Positions 22,025 to 32,426 of a stretch of DNA of 33,434 bases are shown one piece after another. Positions within the stretch are counted from its first letter, which is position 1. Every line of letters starts with the position of its first letter. Below the pieces are notes generated by a model that had not been told where the DNA came from, did no database searches, and saw nothing but the letters and a program-made list of their open reading frames with translations. Origin of the DNA: Candidatus Acutalibacter stercorigallinarum. GTDB taxonomy: Bacteria; Bacillota; Clostridia; Oscillospirales; Acutalibacteraceae. A program made the translations under genes and the position numbers. The stretch is taken from assembly GCA_019112625.1 (NCBI GenBank), contig DXIW01000048.1, positions 1 through 33,434 of the forward strand, read 5' to 3'.

Positions 22025-22648
22025 ATGGAGCGAAACAATTTTTTTGCGCGGTTTACAAGCCGGGCCCCGGCGGCGGGGCCTGTGGAATTTTTGGTGGTGG
22101 GCCTGGGCAACCCCGGCCGGGAGTACGAGAACACCCGGCACAACGCGGGCTTTTTGGCGGCGGACCGCATCGCGGAGAAGCACCACGCCTCCATCGACCG
22201 GCTGAAGTTCAAGGGCACGGTGGGCCAGTGCCGCCTGGGCGGCAAGGGCGTGCTGCTCTTGAAGCCCGGCACCTATATGAACCTCAGCGGCCAGTCGGTG
22301 ACAGAGGCCATGCGCTTTTATAAGCTGAAGCCGGAGCAGGTGCTGGTGATCTTCGACGACATCAACCTGGAGCCCGGGCAGCTGCGCATCCGCCGCAAGG
22401 GCAGCGACGGCGGCCACAACGGCATGAAGAACATCATCTATCTCTCCGGGTCGGACCAATTCCCCCGGATCAAGCTGGGGGTGGGCAAAAAGCCCCATCC
22501 CAATTACGACCTGGCGGACTGGGTGCTCTCCCGCTTTACCGAGAAGGAGCGGGAGGCCCTCTCCACCGCCCTGGACAACGCCGCCGCCGCGGCGGAGCTC
22601 ATCGTGAAGGGCGACATCGACCGGGCCATGAACCTGTACAACAGCTGA
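22025..22648 (+). CDS. pth: Peptidyl-tRNA hydrolase
   Basis: The 207-residue protein is bacterial Pth with all landmarks: VVGLGNPGREYENTRHNAGF, which holds the catalytic His in TRHNAG, then LKPGTYMNLSGQSV, VIFDDINLEPGQLRIRRKGSDGGHNGMKNI (segments DDINLEPG and GSDGGHNGMKNI) and FPRIKLGVGKKP. It cleaves the ester bond of prematurely released peptidyl-tRNA, recycling tRNA. The start ATG 22025 gives an extra 18-residue N-terminal segment (ERNNFFARFTSRAPAAGP) before the usual start at VEFLVVGLGNPG; no internal start with a better ribosome site is seen. It is 11 bp ahead of mfd, forming the common pth-mfd pair. Confidence 0.95.
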   Translation: MERNNFFARFTSRAPAAGPVEFLVVGLGNPGREYENTRHNAGFLAADRIAEKHHASIDRLKFKGTVGQCRLGGKGVLLLKPGTYMNLSGQSVTEAMRFYKLKPEQVLVIFDDINLEPGQLRIRRKGSDGGHNGMKNIIYLSGSDQFPRIKLGVGKKPHPNYDLADWVLSRFTEKEREALSTALDNAAAAAELIVKGDIDRAMNLYNS

Positions 22649-22659
22649 GGAGGGACGCC

Positions 22660-25600
22660 ATGAAGCTCATCGGGAACATGCTGCGCCGCTGGCCGGAGTA
22701 CCAGACCCTGGCCGCCGCGGTGAAACAGGGCGCCCTGCCCGCGGCTGTGGCGGGGCTCTCGGGCATCCACAAGTGCTGCGTGCTGGCCTCCCTCTGCCAG
22801 GAGACCGGGAGAAAAGCCCTGGTCCTGGCCGCGGACGAGGCCGAGGCCCAGCGCTTTTCCGAGGACCTGTTCGCCCTGGGGATGCGCCCCGCCCTCTACC
22901 CCATCCGGGATTTCAGCTTCCGGGACACGGCCGGCGTCTCCCACGAATACGAGCGCCTGCGGCTGGAGGCCCTGTCCCAGCTGCAAAACGGCAGCTGCAA
23001 CGTGGTCATCGCCTGTATGGACGCGGCGCTGCAGTACACCCTCAGCCCCCAAGAGCTGGCCGCCCGGATGTTCCAGGTGGAGGCGGGCCAGGAGCTGAAG
23101 ATCGAAGAGCTTCTGGCCGCCCTGGTGCGCTGCGGCTATGTGCGGGAGGATCAGATCGAGGCCCCAGGCCAATTCAGCCACCGGGGCGGAATTGTGGACT
23201 TCTTCTCCCCCGGGGGCCAGAGCCCGGTGCGGGTGGAGTTCTGGGGGGACGAGGTGGACTCGGTGTCCTGCTTCGACCTGGACAGCCAGCGCCGCACCGA
23301 CCCGGTGGACGCGGTCACCCTGGCCCCCTGCGTGGAGGTCATCCCTGAAGACGTGGAGAAGCTGGCCCAGAAGATCGAAAAACTGGCTGCCTCCCTCCGG
23401 GGCAAGCGGGCCCCCAAGGCCAAGGAGGTGCTGCTGGCCGAGGCGGAAAAGCTGCGGCACCATCTGCGCATCGGCTCCCTGGATAAGTTCATCACCCTGG
23501 CCTACCCGACGGTGGCCACCCTGTTCGACTATTTCGACCCCCAGGACAGCCTGGTGGTGTTCTCCGAGGGCAACCGCCTGAAGGAGCGGGTGCGCACCAC
23601 CCAGGTCCAGTGGGCCGAGGACCTGAAGGCCTACCTGGAAGAGGGCGTGCTCTGTAAAGGCCTGGACCAGTACAGCGAGGACTGGGAATACGCCCTGACC
23701 AAGGCCCAGGCGCTGCCCACCCTCTTCCTGGATGTTTTTGCCCGAGGCAGCTACGAGGTGCCCACCCGCACCCTGGTGAATATCACCGCCCGGCAGCTCC
23801 CTGTCTGGGGGGGCGGCACCCAGCTTTTGACCGAGGACCTGTCGGCCTTCCTCAGCCAGGGACGGGCCTGCGTGGTGCTCTGCGGCACGGCCCGGGCCGC
23901 CCAGGCCGTGGCCGACGACCTGAAGCAGGCGGGCCTCCCCGCCTCCTATCTGGAGGACCCCTCCACCGCCGCCAAAGGCACGGTGACGGTGACCGGGGGC
24001 TCCCTCTCCGCCGGGTTTGACCTGCCCGGCGCCGCCCTTGCCCTCATCACCCACGGCAGGCTGGCCGTGGGCAAAGTGAAAAAGAGCAAGCGGGACAAGA
24101 ACAGCAAGGAGATCTCCAGCCTCTCCGAGCTGGCCCCTGGGGACTATGTGGTCCACGCCGCCCATGGCATCGGCGTGTTCGAGGGCATCCACAAGCTGGA
24201 GATGAACGGCATCACCAAGGACTACATCAAGGTCCGGTACGCGAAGAACGACACGCTGTACGTGCCGGTCACCCAGCTGGACATGGTGAGCAAATACATC
24301 GGCCCCCGGGAGGACGCGGCGGTGAAGCTCCACCGCCTGGGCGGCACCGAGTGGCAGAAGCAAAAGACCCGGGTGCGGGCGGCGGTGAAGGACATCGCCA
24401 AGGAGCTTATCCAGCTCTACGCCCAGCGGATGCAGCAGAAGGGCTTCGCCTTCCCCCCCGACGGGGAGTGGCAGCGGGACTTTGAGGCCCGGTTCGAGTT
24501 CGACGAGACCGAGGACCAGCTGCGGTGCGTAAACGAGATCAAGGATGACATGGAGCGCGAGGCCCCCATGGACCGCCTCCTCTGCGGGGACGTGGGCTTC
24601 GGCAAGACCGAGGTGGCCCTGCGGGCGGCCTTCAAGTGCGTGGCAGCCGGGAAGCAGTGCGCCATTTTGGTGCCCACCACCATTCTGGCCTGGCAGCACT
24701 ACCAGACCATCTTAAAGCGGATGGAGGGCTTCCCGGTGGACGTGGAGCTTCTCTCCCGGTTCCGCACCCCCAAACAGCAGGAGGAGATCCTCCGGAAGGT
24801 GAAGCGGGGCAGCATCGACATCATCGTGGGCACCCACCGGCTGGTGTCCAAAGATGTGAAGTTCCACGACCTGGGCCTGGTCATCATCGACGAGGAACAG
24901 CGCTTCGGCGTGGCCCAGAAGGAGAAGCTCAAGCAGATGTGCTCTGCCGCCGACGTGCTCACCCTCTCCGCCACCCCCATCCCCCGGACGCTCAACATGG
25001 CCCTCTCCGGCATCCGGGACATGTCCGTCATCGAGGAGGCCCCCCATGACCGGCACCCGGTGCAGACCTACGTGCTGGAGTACGACTCCGGGGTCATCGC
25101 CGACGCCATCCGCCGGGAGCTGCGCCGGGGCGGGCAGGTGTACTACCTCCACAACGACGTGGCCTCCATCACCCGTACCGCCGCCCGGCTGCAGCAGCTG
25201 GTGCCCGAGGCCCGGTTCGGCATCGGCCACGGGAAGATGAACGAGGAGGAGCTCTCCGAGGTGTGGCGGCAGCTTTTGGACCAGGAGATCGATGTGCTGG
25301 TGTGCACCACCATCATCGAGACCGGGGTGGATGTGCCCTCGGCCAACACCCTTATTATAGAAAACGCCGACCGCATGGGGCTGTCCCAGCTCCACCAGCT
25401 CCGGGGACGGGTGGGCCGCAGCAACCGCCGGGCCTACGCCTACCTCACCTACACCAGGAACAAGGCCCTCTCCGAGATCGCCCAGAAGCGGCTCTCCGCC
25501 ATCCGGGAGTTCACCGAGTTCGGCTCGGGCTTCAAGATTGCCATGCGGGACCTGGAGATCCGGGGCGCGGGCAACATCCTGGGCGGGGAGCAGCACGGCC

Positions 25601-26136
25601 ACATGGAGACCGTGGGCTACGACATGTATGTCAAGCTCCTCAGCGAGGCGGTGAGCCTGATGAAGGGCGAGGAGCCGGAGCGTCCCGTGGACCAGGAGTG
25701 CCTGGTGGACGTCCAGGTCCAGGCCCATATCCCGGAAGAGTACATCGACAGCCTGCCCCTGCGGCTGGACGTGTACCGCCGTATCGCGGAGGTGGCCACC
25801 CAGGAGGAGGCCATGGATGTCACCGACGAGCTCATCGACCGGTTCGGCGAGCCCCCCGCCGCGGTGAAGGGCCTCATCGACGTGGCGCTGCTCCGTGGCA
25901 CCGCCGCCCGGCTGGGCGTCACCGAGGTGCGCCAGCAGGGGGATTTCCTCCTCCTCTACCAGCAGAAGATCGACATGCAGGAGGTGGCGAAGCTGGTGGC
26001 CGCCCTGAAGGGCCGGGTGCTCCTCAGCGCCGGCAGCCGGCCCTACCTCAGCGTCAAGCTGGCGGGCAAGGAGCCCCTGGAGGGGCTCTCGGAGGTGCTG
26101 CGGGCCATGGAGGCGGCCCGCTCCCCCGCCGCTTAG
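22660..26136 (+). CDS. mfd: Transcription-repair coupling factor Mfd
   Basis: The 1158-residue protein covers all Mfd domains in order: UvrB-homology region (residues 1-350), RNA-polymerase-interacting CarD-like domain beginning near 491 (GDYVVHAAHGIGVFEGI), superfamily 2 translocase with Walker A GDVGFGKTEVA at about 643, DEEQRFG box at about 744, TATPIPRTLNMA, and IIETGVDVPSANT/QLHQLRGRVGRS in the second RecA lobe, then the C-terminal TRCF domain. It pushes stalled RNA polymerase off DNA and recruits UvrA. GAGGAGGGA precedes ATG 22660. It is the second gene of pth-mfd; the following foldase-like lipoprotein gene has its own promoter but is a frequent neighbour. Confidence 0.96.
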   Translation: MKLIGNMLRRWPEYQTLAAAVKQGALPAAVAGLSGIHKCCVLASLCQETGRKALVLAADEAEAQRFSEDLFALGMRPALYPIRDFSFRDTAGVSHEYERLRLEALSQLQNGSCNVVIACMDAALQYTLSPQELAARMFQVEAGQELKIEELLAALVRCGYVREDQIEAPGQFSHRGGIVDFFSPGGQSPVRVEFWGDEVDSVSCFDLDSQRRTDPVDAVTLAPCVEVIPEDVEKLAQKIEKLAASLRGKRAPKAKEVLLAEAEKLRHHLRIGSLDKFITLAYPTVATLFDYFDPQDSLVVFSEGNRLKERVRTTQVQWAEDLKAYLEEGVLCKGLDQYSEDWEYALTKAQALPTLFLDVFARGSYEVPTRTLVNITARQLPVWGGGTQLLTEDLSAFLSQGRACVVLCGTARAAQAVADDLKQAGLPASYLEDPSTAAKGTVTVTGGSLSAGFDLPGAALALITHGRLAVGKVKKSKRDKNSKEISSLSELAPGDYVVHAAHGIGVFEGIHKLEMNGITKDYIKVRYAKNDTLYVPVTQLDMVSKYIGPREDAAVKLHRLGGTEWQKQKTRVRAAVKDIAKELIQLYAQRMQQKGFAFPPDGEWQRDFEARFEFDETEDQLRCVNEIKDDMEREAPMDRLLCGDVGFGKTEVALRAAFKCVAAGKQCAILVPTTILAWQHYQTILKRMEGFPVDVELLSRFRTPKQQEEILRKVKRGSIDIIVGTHRLVSKDVKFHDLGLVIIDEEQRFGVAQKEKLKQMCSAADVLTLSATPIPRTLNMALSGIRDMSVIEEAPHDRHPVQTYVLEYDSGVIADAIRRELRRGGQVYYLHNDVASITRTAARLQQLVPEARFGIGHGKMNEEELSEVWRQLLDQEIDVLVCTTIIETGVDVPSANTLIIENADRMGLSQLHQLRGRVGRSNRRAYAYLTYTRNKALSEIAQKRLSAIREFTEFGSGFKIAMRDLEIRGAGNILGGEQHGHMETVGYDMYVKLLSEAVSLMKGEEPERPVDQECLVDVQVQAHIPEEYIDSLPLRLDVYRRIAEVATQEEAMDVTDELIDRFGEPPAAVKGLIDVALLRGTAARLGVTEVRQQGDFLLLYQQKIDMQEVAKLVAALKGRVLLSAGSRPYLSVKLAGKEPLEGLSEVLRAMEAARSPAA

Positions 26137-26155
26137 CAGATTTTACACTTCCCGC

Positions 26156-26184
26156 TGGACATCCGCGGGGAATTGCGGTATAAT
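26156..26184 (+). promoter_or_regulatory. Promoter of the foldase-like lipoprotein gene
   Basis: TGGACA (26156-26161), 17-bp spacer, TATAAT (26179-26184), located 20 bp after the mfd stop. Confidence 0.75.
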
Positions 26185-26232
26185 GTTTGGCGTTCCCTGC
26201 AAAAACGACAAAATTGGAAAGGCTTGATACCC

Positions 26233-27393
26233 ATGAAGAATATGCTGAAAAAGACCGTTGCCCTGGTGCTGGCTCTGGCCCTGTGCCTCAGCTTCGCCGG
26301 CTGCTACAGCGAGAACAACACCTGGGCCGCCAAGCTGGGCGACGACACCATGCCCATCGGCGGCTACATCTACTACCTGTCCACCGCCTACAACGAGGCC
26401 GCCATGAAGATCTCCTCCGACACGGAGGTGCTGGACGGCGAGGTGGACGGCCAGCCTGCCCAGGAGTGGATCGAAAACCGGGCCCTGGACTACCTCTACG
26501 GCTCCTACTACCTGGAGACCAAGCTCCAGGAGCTGGGCCAGGAGCTCACCGAGGATGAGGAGGCCCAGGCCGACTCCATCACCAACTCCACCTGGGCCTA
26601 CTACCAGACCGCCTTTGAGAACATGGGCATCTCCCGGGATTCCTTCCACCGTGCCTACTCCGTGTACAGCATCCAGTACCAGAAGCTGATGAAGCTGCTG
26701 TACGGTGAGGGCGGCGAGATGGCCATCCCCCAGGAGGAGCTGGAGCAGTTCTACCAGGAGAGCTACTACCCCTACGAGTACTTCTACGTCTCCCTGAGCA
26801 CCACCGATGAGGACGGCAACTCGGTGGAGCGCACCGACGAGGAGAAGGAAGAACTGAAGAGCACCCTGGAGGATTACGCCAAGCAGATCACCGACGGGGA
26901 CATGACCGTGGAGGAGGCCTCCACCGAGTACGGCGAGGAGACCGGGGAGAATGTCTCCTACAGCGGCACCCTGAGCACCGCGGTGGAGAACATCACCGAC
27001 ACCCTGGGCACCGCCCTGGCGGAGCTGGACGAGGAGTCCGCCACGGTCACCGAGGCCACCTCCGGCTACTACGTGGTGTATAAGCGCTCCTACGCCGACG
27101 GCTTTGCCGACATCACCGCCGACGAGGACCAGACCACCAGCCTCATCGCCGCCATGAAGGGCGACGAGTTCGAGGCCTATGTGATGGAGCAGGGCCGCTC
27201 CCTGGGCGTGGAGCTGAACCAGGGCGCCATCGACCACGTGAAGCTGTCCTCCCTCATCGACGACAGCAACCGCAACGGCGCCTCCTCTGCCGCCGAGAGC
27301 AGCGAGTCCTCCGAGACGGAGAGCAGCGCCTCTTCCGAGAGCAGTGAGGTCTCCTCCGAGGCCAGCGAGGTCTCCAGCCAGGCCGAAGAATAA
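26233..27393 (+). CDS. PrsA/SurA-like foldase lipoprotein
   Basis: ATG 26233 is chosen over 26173, which lies in the promoter. The 386-residue protein starts with a lipoprotein signal (MKNMLKKTVALVLALALCL...) ending in lipobox LSFAGC, Cys24 region. The mature part has an SurA-N-type start (AKLGDDTMPIGGYIYYLSTAY), a long helical segment rich in Tyr/Glu and a middle stretch (about residues 168-295, EQFYQESYYPYEYFYVSLST through ATSGYYVVYKRSYADG) arranged like a parvulin PPIase domain but diverged. The C-terminal 35 residues are almost only Ser/Glu/Ala. The position after mfd matches many Clostridia, where a PrsA-like peptidyl-prolyl isomerase follows mfd. It should act outside the membrane on secreted proteins; PPIase activity is doubtful. 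Confidence 0.8.
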   Translation: MKNMLKKTVALVLALALCLSFAGCYSENNTWAAKLGDDTMPIGGYIYYLSTAYNEAAMKISSDTEVLDGEVDGQPAQEWIENRALDYLYGSYYLETKLQELGQELTEDEEAQADSITNSTWAYYQTAFENMGISRDSFHRAYSVYSIQYQKLMKLLYGEGGEMAIPQEELEQFYQESYYPYEYFYVSLSTTDEDGNSVERTDEEKEELKSTLEDYAKQITDGDMTVEEASTEYGEETGENVSYSGTLSTAVENITDTLGTALAELDEESATVTEATSGYYVVYKRSYADGFADITADEDQTTSLIAAMKGDEFEAYVMEQGRSLGVELNQGAIDHVKLSSLIDDSNRNGASSAAESSESSETESSASSESSEVSSEASEVSSQAEE

Positions 27394-27415
27394 CACACTA
27401 TTTCCCCGCTTTTTC

Positions 27416-27447
27416 GAGAGGGCAGCAGCCGCTGCCCTCTCTTTTTC
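27416..27447 (+). terminator. Terminator of the lipoprotein gene
   Basis: AGAGGGCAGC (27417-27426) pairs with GCTGCCCTCT (27431-27440) around AGCC, followed by CTTTTTC. Confidence 0.9.
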
Positions 27448-27467
27448 TGTTAAATTTCGGATTCCCT

Positions 27468-27496
27468 TTGACTTTTCTTTTCGAATCGTCTATAAT
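27468..27496 (+). promoter_or_regulatory. V-ATPase operon promoter
   Basis: TTGACT (27468-27473), 17-bp spacer, TATAAT (27491-27496). Start of transcription is expected near 27502-27504. Confidence 0.85.
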
Positions 27497-27504
27497 AAAT
27501 CATC

Positions 27505-27588
27505 ATGTTCGCGTTTTCTTGTGGACAACTGCACAAAAAGCGACAAAACGCGGGAGAGGGCCCAGCGCCCTCCCAGGAGGTGATATAG
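27505..27588 (+). CDS. Candidate near-leaderless upstream ORF, 27 codons
   Basis: ATG 27505 falls one to three bases after the expected transcription start and opens a frame of 27 codons (MFAFSCGQLHKKRQ...) that ends in TAG at 27586-27588, directly abutting the TTG start of the first V-ATPase subunit. There is no ribosome site, so translation would have to be leaderless. The peptide has no recognisable domain. The frame overlaps two leader hairpins: GCGTTTT/AAAACGC (27511-27517/27545-27551) and GGGA..GGGC/GCCC..TCCC (27552-27574). It may be coincidence. Confidence 0.3.
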   Translation: MFAFSCGQLHKKRQNAGEGPAPSQEVI

Positions 27589-27906
27589 TTGGCAAAAGAG
27601 ACGATGCAGGCCGTCAGCCAGGCGGAACAGGCCGCCCGCCAGACAGTGGAACAGGCCAGAGAGGCGAGCCGGAAGCTGGTGGAGGACGCGCAAGAGCAGG
27701 GCCGCCAGCTCATCGCCAAGGCGGTGAAGGAAGCCGGGAAAAAGGCGGAGGTCCTGGGCATCGTGGCCAAGGCGGACGGCGAGAAGGCCGCGGCCCGGGC
27801 AGACCAGGAGACCGACCGGCTCCAGGCGCAGCTGCGGGAGGCGGCGGAACAGCGCCGGCCCCAGGTGCTGGCCGAGATCCGGAAAATCGTCCTGGGACAG
27901 TCCTGA
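27589..27906 (+). CDS. V-type ATP synthase subunit H (G-like peripheral stalk)
   Basis: The start is TTG 27589, eight bases after a perfect AGGAGG. The 105-residue protein is one long Ala/Glu/Gln/Lys-rich coiled coil (QAEQAARQTVEQAREAS, then KLVEDAQEQGRQLIAKAVKEAG), the pattern of bacterial/archaeal V-ATPase subunit H/G (NtpF in Enterococcus). With subunit E it forms the peripheral stalk that holds the A3B3 head against the membrane subunit I. It is the first gene of the H-I-K-E-C-F-A operon, 13 bp ahead of subunit I. Identification rests on coiled-coil character, size and position rather than on specific residues. Confidence 0.85.
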   Translation: MAKETMQAVSQAEQAARQTVEQAREASRKLVEDAQEQGRQLIAKAVKEAGKKAEVLGIVAKADGEKAAARADQETDRLQAQLREAAEQRRPQVLAEIRKIVLGQS

Positions 27907-27919
27907 AGGAGGTGCAGGC

Positions 27920-30440
<2,521 letters not shown>

Positions 30441-30477
30441 GCCGGATACCGCAAAAACGATGGGAGGAGGAAAAGCC

Positions 30478-31071
30478 ATGACCGGTTTGGAGTCTATTCT
30501 GGCCCAGATCACCGGCGACGCAGCGCAGGAGGCGGAAAAGCTTCTGGCCCAGGGCCGGGAGGAGGCCGCCGCTTCCCTGGACGCCGCCAAGGCCGAAGCC
30601 GAAAAAAAGGCCCAGGAGATCCTGGACCAGGGGGAGGCCCGGGCCCTGGCCATCCGGGAGCGGGCCGCCTCCGCCGCCCAGCTGAAGCAGCGCAACCGGA
30701 TGCTGGCCTTCAAGCAGCAACTCATCGAAGAGGCGCTGTCGGCGGGGCTTTCCTCCCTGGAGGAGGCCCCGGCGGAGGACTACTTCACCGCCCTGCTGGG
30801 GCTGGCCGCCCGCTACGCCCAGCCGGGCCCGGCGGAAATGCGCCTCTCCGCCAGGGACCTCAAGCGGCTGCCCGCTGATTTCCCCGCCCGGCTGAAAGAG
30901 GCCGCCCCCCAGGCGGACATCGCCATCTCCCAGAAGCCCTGGGAGACCGGCGGCGGATTTTTGCTGGTGACCGGGGACATCGACATCAACTGTACGTTCC
31001 AGGCCATTTTCGAGGAGCTCCGGGAGCCCCTGCGGGACGCGGTGGGCAGGCTGCTCTTCGCCGAGGGATGA
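30478..31071 (+). CDS. V-type ATP synthase subunit E
   Basis: ATG 30478 (MTGLESILAQITGDAAQEAEK) follows a strong GGGAGGAGG. The 197-residue protein has a long N-terminal coiled coil (about residues 10-85, KLLAQGREEAAASLDAAKAEAEKK in two parts) and a globular C-terminal domain (about 95-197, ending QAIFEELREPLRDAVGRLLF, with GGFLLVTGDIDINCTF), the standard subunit E form. It pairs with subunit H as a peripheral stalk and binds the top of the A3B3 head. It is between K and C, as in the E. hirae ntp operon. Confidence 0.92.
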   Translation: MTGLESILAQITGDAAQEAEKLLAQGREEAAASLDAAKAEAEKKAQEILDQGEARALAIRERAASAAQLKQRNRMLAFKQQLIEEALSAGLSSLEEAPAEDYFTALLGLAARYAQPGPAEMRLSARDLKRLPADFPARLKEAAPQADIAISQKPWETGGGFLLVTGDIDINCTFQAIFEELREPLRDAVGRLLFAEG

Positions 31072-31107
31072 CCCTTGGCCCACGCTACGAGAAAGGAGTG
31101 CCGCTCT

Positions 31108-32073
31108 ATGGGCGAGGATTATATCTATGGAGTGGCCCGGGTCCACGCCCGGGAGACGCGGCTGCTTGGGGCCGGGGACATCCAGCAGCTGATGGCCTGC
31201 AAGACCTGCGATGAGTGCCTGCGGGTCCTCACCGACAAGGGCTGGGGCGCCGGCGACGGGAACACCTCCCCCGAGGCCATGCTGGCCGCCGAGGAGGAAA
31301 AGACCTGGGCGTTCCTGAAAGAGCTGACCCAGGACCTGGAGCCCTTCCAGGCCTTGCTGGCCCCAGCGGACTACAACAACCTGAAAGCCGCCATCAAGTG
31401 CGCCGGCACCGGGGTCCCGCCGGAACACGTGTTCCTCCCCGGGGGGACGATAGAGCCGGAGGTGCTGCTGCGCTGTGTGCAGGAGCAGGACTTCTCCCCT
31501 CTCCCCCCTGCCATGGCCCAGGCCGCCGAGGAGGCCTACCGCCGCTTTCTGAACACCCAGGACGGCCAGCTGTGCGACATCATCCTGGACCGGGCCTGCC
31601 TGCAGGCCATCCAGGCCTGCGGAGAGCGTACCGGCGGCCTGGTGGCGGAGTACGCCGAGCTGGTCACCGCGGCGGCGGACATCAAGGTGGCGGTGCGGGC
31701 CTGCCGGGCCGGGAAAAACCCGGAGTTCATCCGGGCGGCCCTGGTCCCCTGCGCCACCCTGGATACAGACGCCCTGGCCGCGGCCGCCTGCCAGGGCCTG
31801 GAGGAGCTCTACGCCCTGCTGGCCGCCACCCCCTACAGCCAGGCGGCGCAGCGGCTGAAGGAGTCCAGCTCCGCCTTTGAGAAGTGGTGCGACGACCAGG
31901 TGATGGAGCGCATCAAAGAGGAAAAACACAGCTACGAGTCCGTCGGGCCCCTGTTCGCCTATGTGCTGGCCCGGCGCAGCGAGATCAGTACGGTGCGGAT
32001 CATCCTCTCCGGCAAGCTCAACCAGTTGGACGACGGGATGATCCGGGAAAGGCTGAGGGACACCTATGTATAA
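31108..32073 (+). CDS. V-type ATP synthase subunit C
   Basis: ATG 31108 (MGEDYIYGVARVHARETRLL) has AAGGAG nine bases upstream. The 321-residue all-helical protein matches subunit C/d: the YIYGVARVHARE start, LMACKTCDECLRVL, DYNNLKAAIKC, and a C-terminal end with FAYVLARRSEISTVRIILSGKLN, the conserved A-R-x-x-E-x-x-x-R-I-I motif. It is the funnel that seats the central stalk on the K ring. The N- and C-terminal repeats show the three-fold pseudo-symmetry of the family. It overlaps the subunit F start by 8 bases. Confidence 0.94.
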   Translation: MGEDYIYGVARVHARETRLLGAGDIQQLMACKTCDECLRVLTDKGWGAGDGNTSPEAMLAAEEEKTWAFLKELTQDLEPFQALLAPADYNNLKAAIKCAGTGVPPEHVFLPGGTIEPEVLLRCVQEQDFSPLPPAMAQAAEEAYRRFLNTQDGQLCDIILDRACLQAIQACGERTGGLVAEYAELVTAAADIKVAVRACRAGKNPEFIRAALVPCATLDTDALAAAACQGLEELYALLAATPYSQAAQRLKESSSAFEKWCDDQVMERIKEEKHSYESVGPLFAYVLARRSEISTVRIILSGKLNQLDDGMIRERLRDTYV

Positions 32074-32386
32074 GATCGCGGTATTGGGAGACCGGGACAG
32101 CATCTACGGCTTCGCCGCCCTGGGGCTGGAGATCTTCCCGGTGCAGGACAAGGAAGCCGGGGCCCGCACCCTGCGGCAGCTGGCCGACCAGGGCTACGGG
32201 GTGATCTACATCACCGAGGAGCTGGCCGCCGGGCTGGAGGAGGAGATGGCCCGTTACCGGGAGAGCCTTCTGCCCGCCGTCATCCCCATCCCCGGGGTGC
32301 GGGGCAATACGGGCATGGGCATCGCCATGGTGAAGCGCTCGGTAGAACAGGCCGTGGGCTCCGACATCATCTTCCGCGGGGAGTGA
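32066..32386 (+). CDS. V-type ATP synthase subunit F
   Basis: ATG 32066 lies within the end of subunit C, indicating coupled translation. The 106-residue protein has the Rossmann-like subunit F fold: MYKIAVLGDRDSIYGFAALG, VIYITEELA, and PAVIPIPGVRGNTGMGIAMVKRSVEQAVG (segments IPIPG and MVKRSVEQAVG). It is a central-stalk regulatory subunit (NtpG in E. hirae) that binds subunit D. Length is normal for the family. Confidence 0.94.
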   Translation: MYKIAVLGDRDSIYGFAALGLEIFPVQDKEAGARTLRQLADQGYGVIYITEELAAGLEEEMARYRESLLPAVIPIPGVRGNTGMGIAMVKRSVEQAVGSDIIFRGE

Positions 32387-32426
32387 CCTTTCCATATTTT
32401 GAACAGAGAGACAGGTGACGAAGAAC

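Noticed and set aside
22504-24699. 731-codon minus-strand frame opposite mfd
   Set aside because: Antisense shadow of a GC-rich gene, with no family resemblance.
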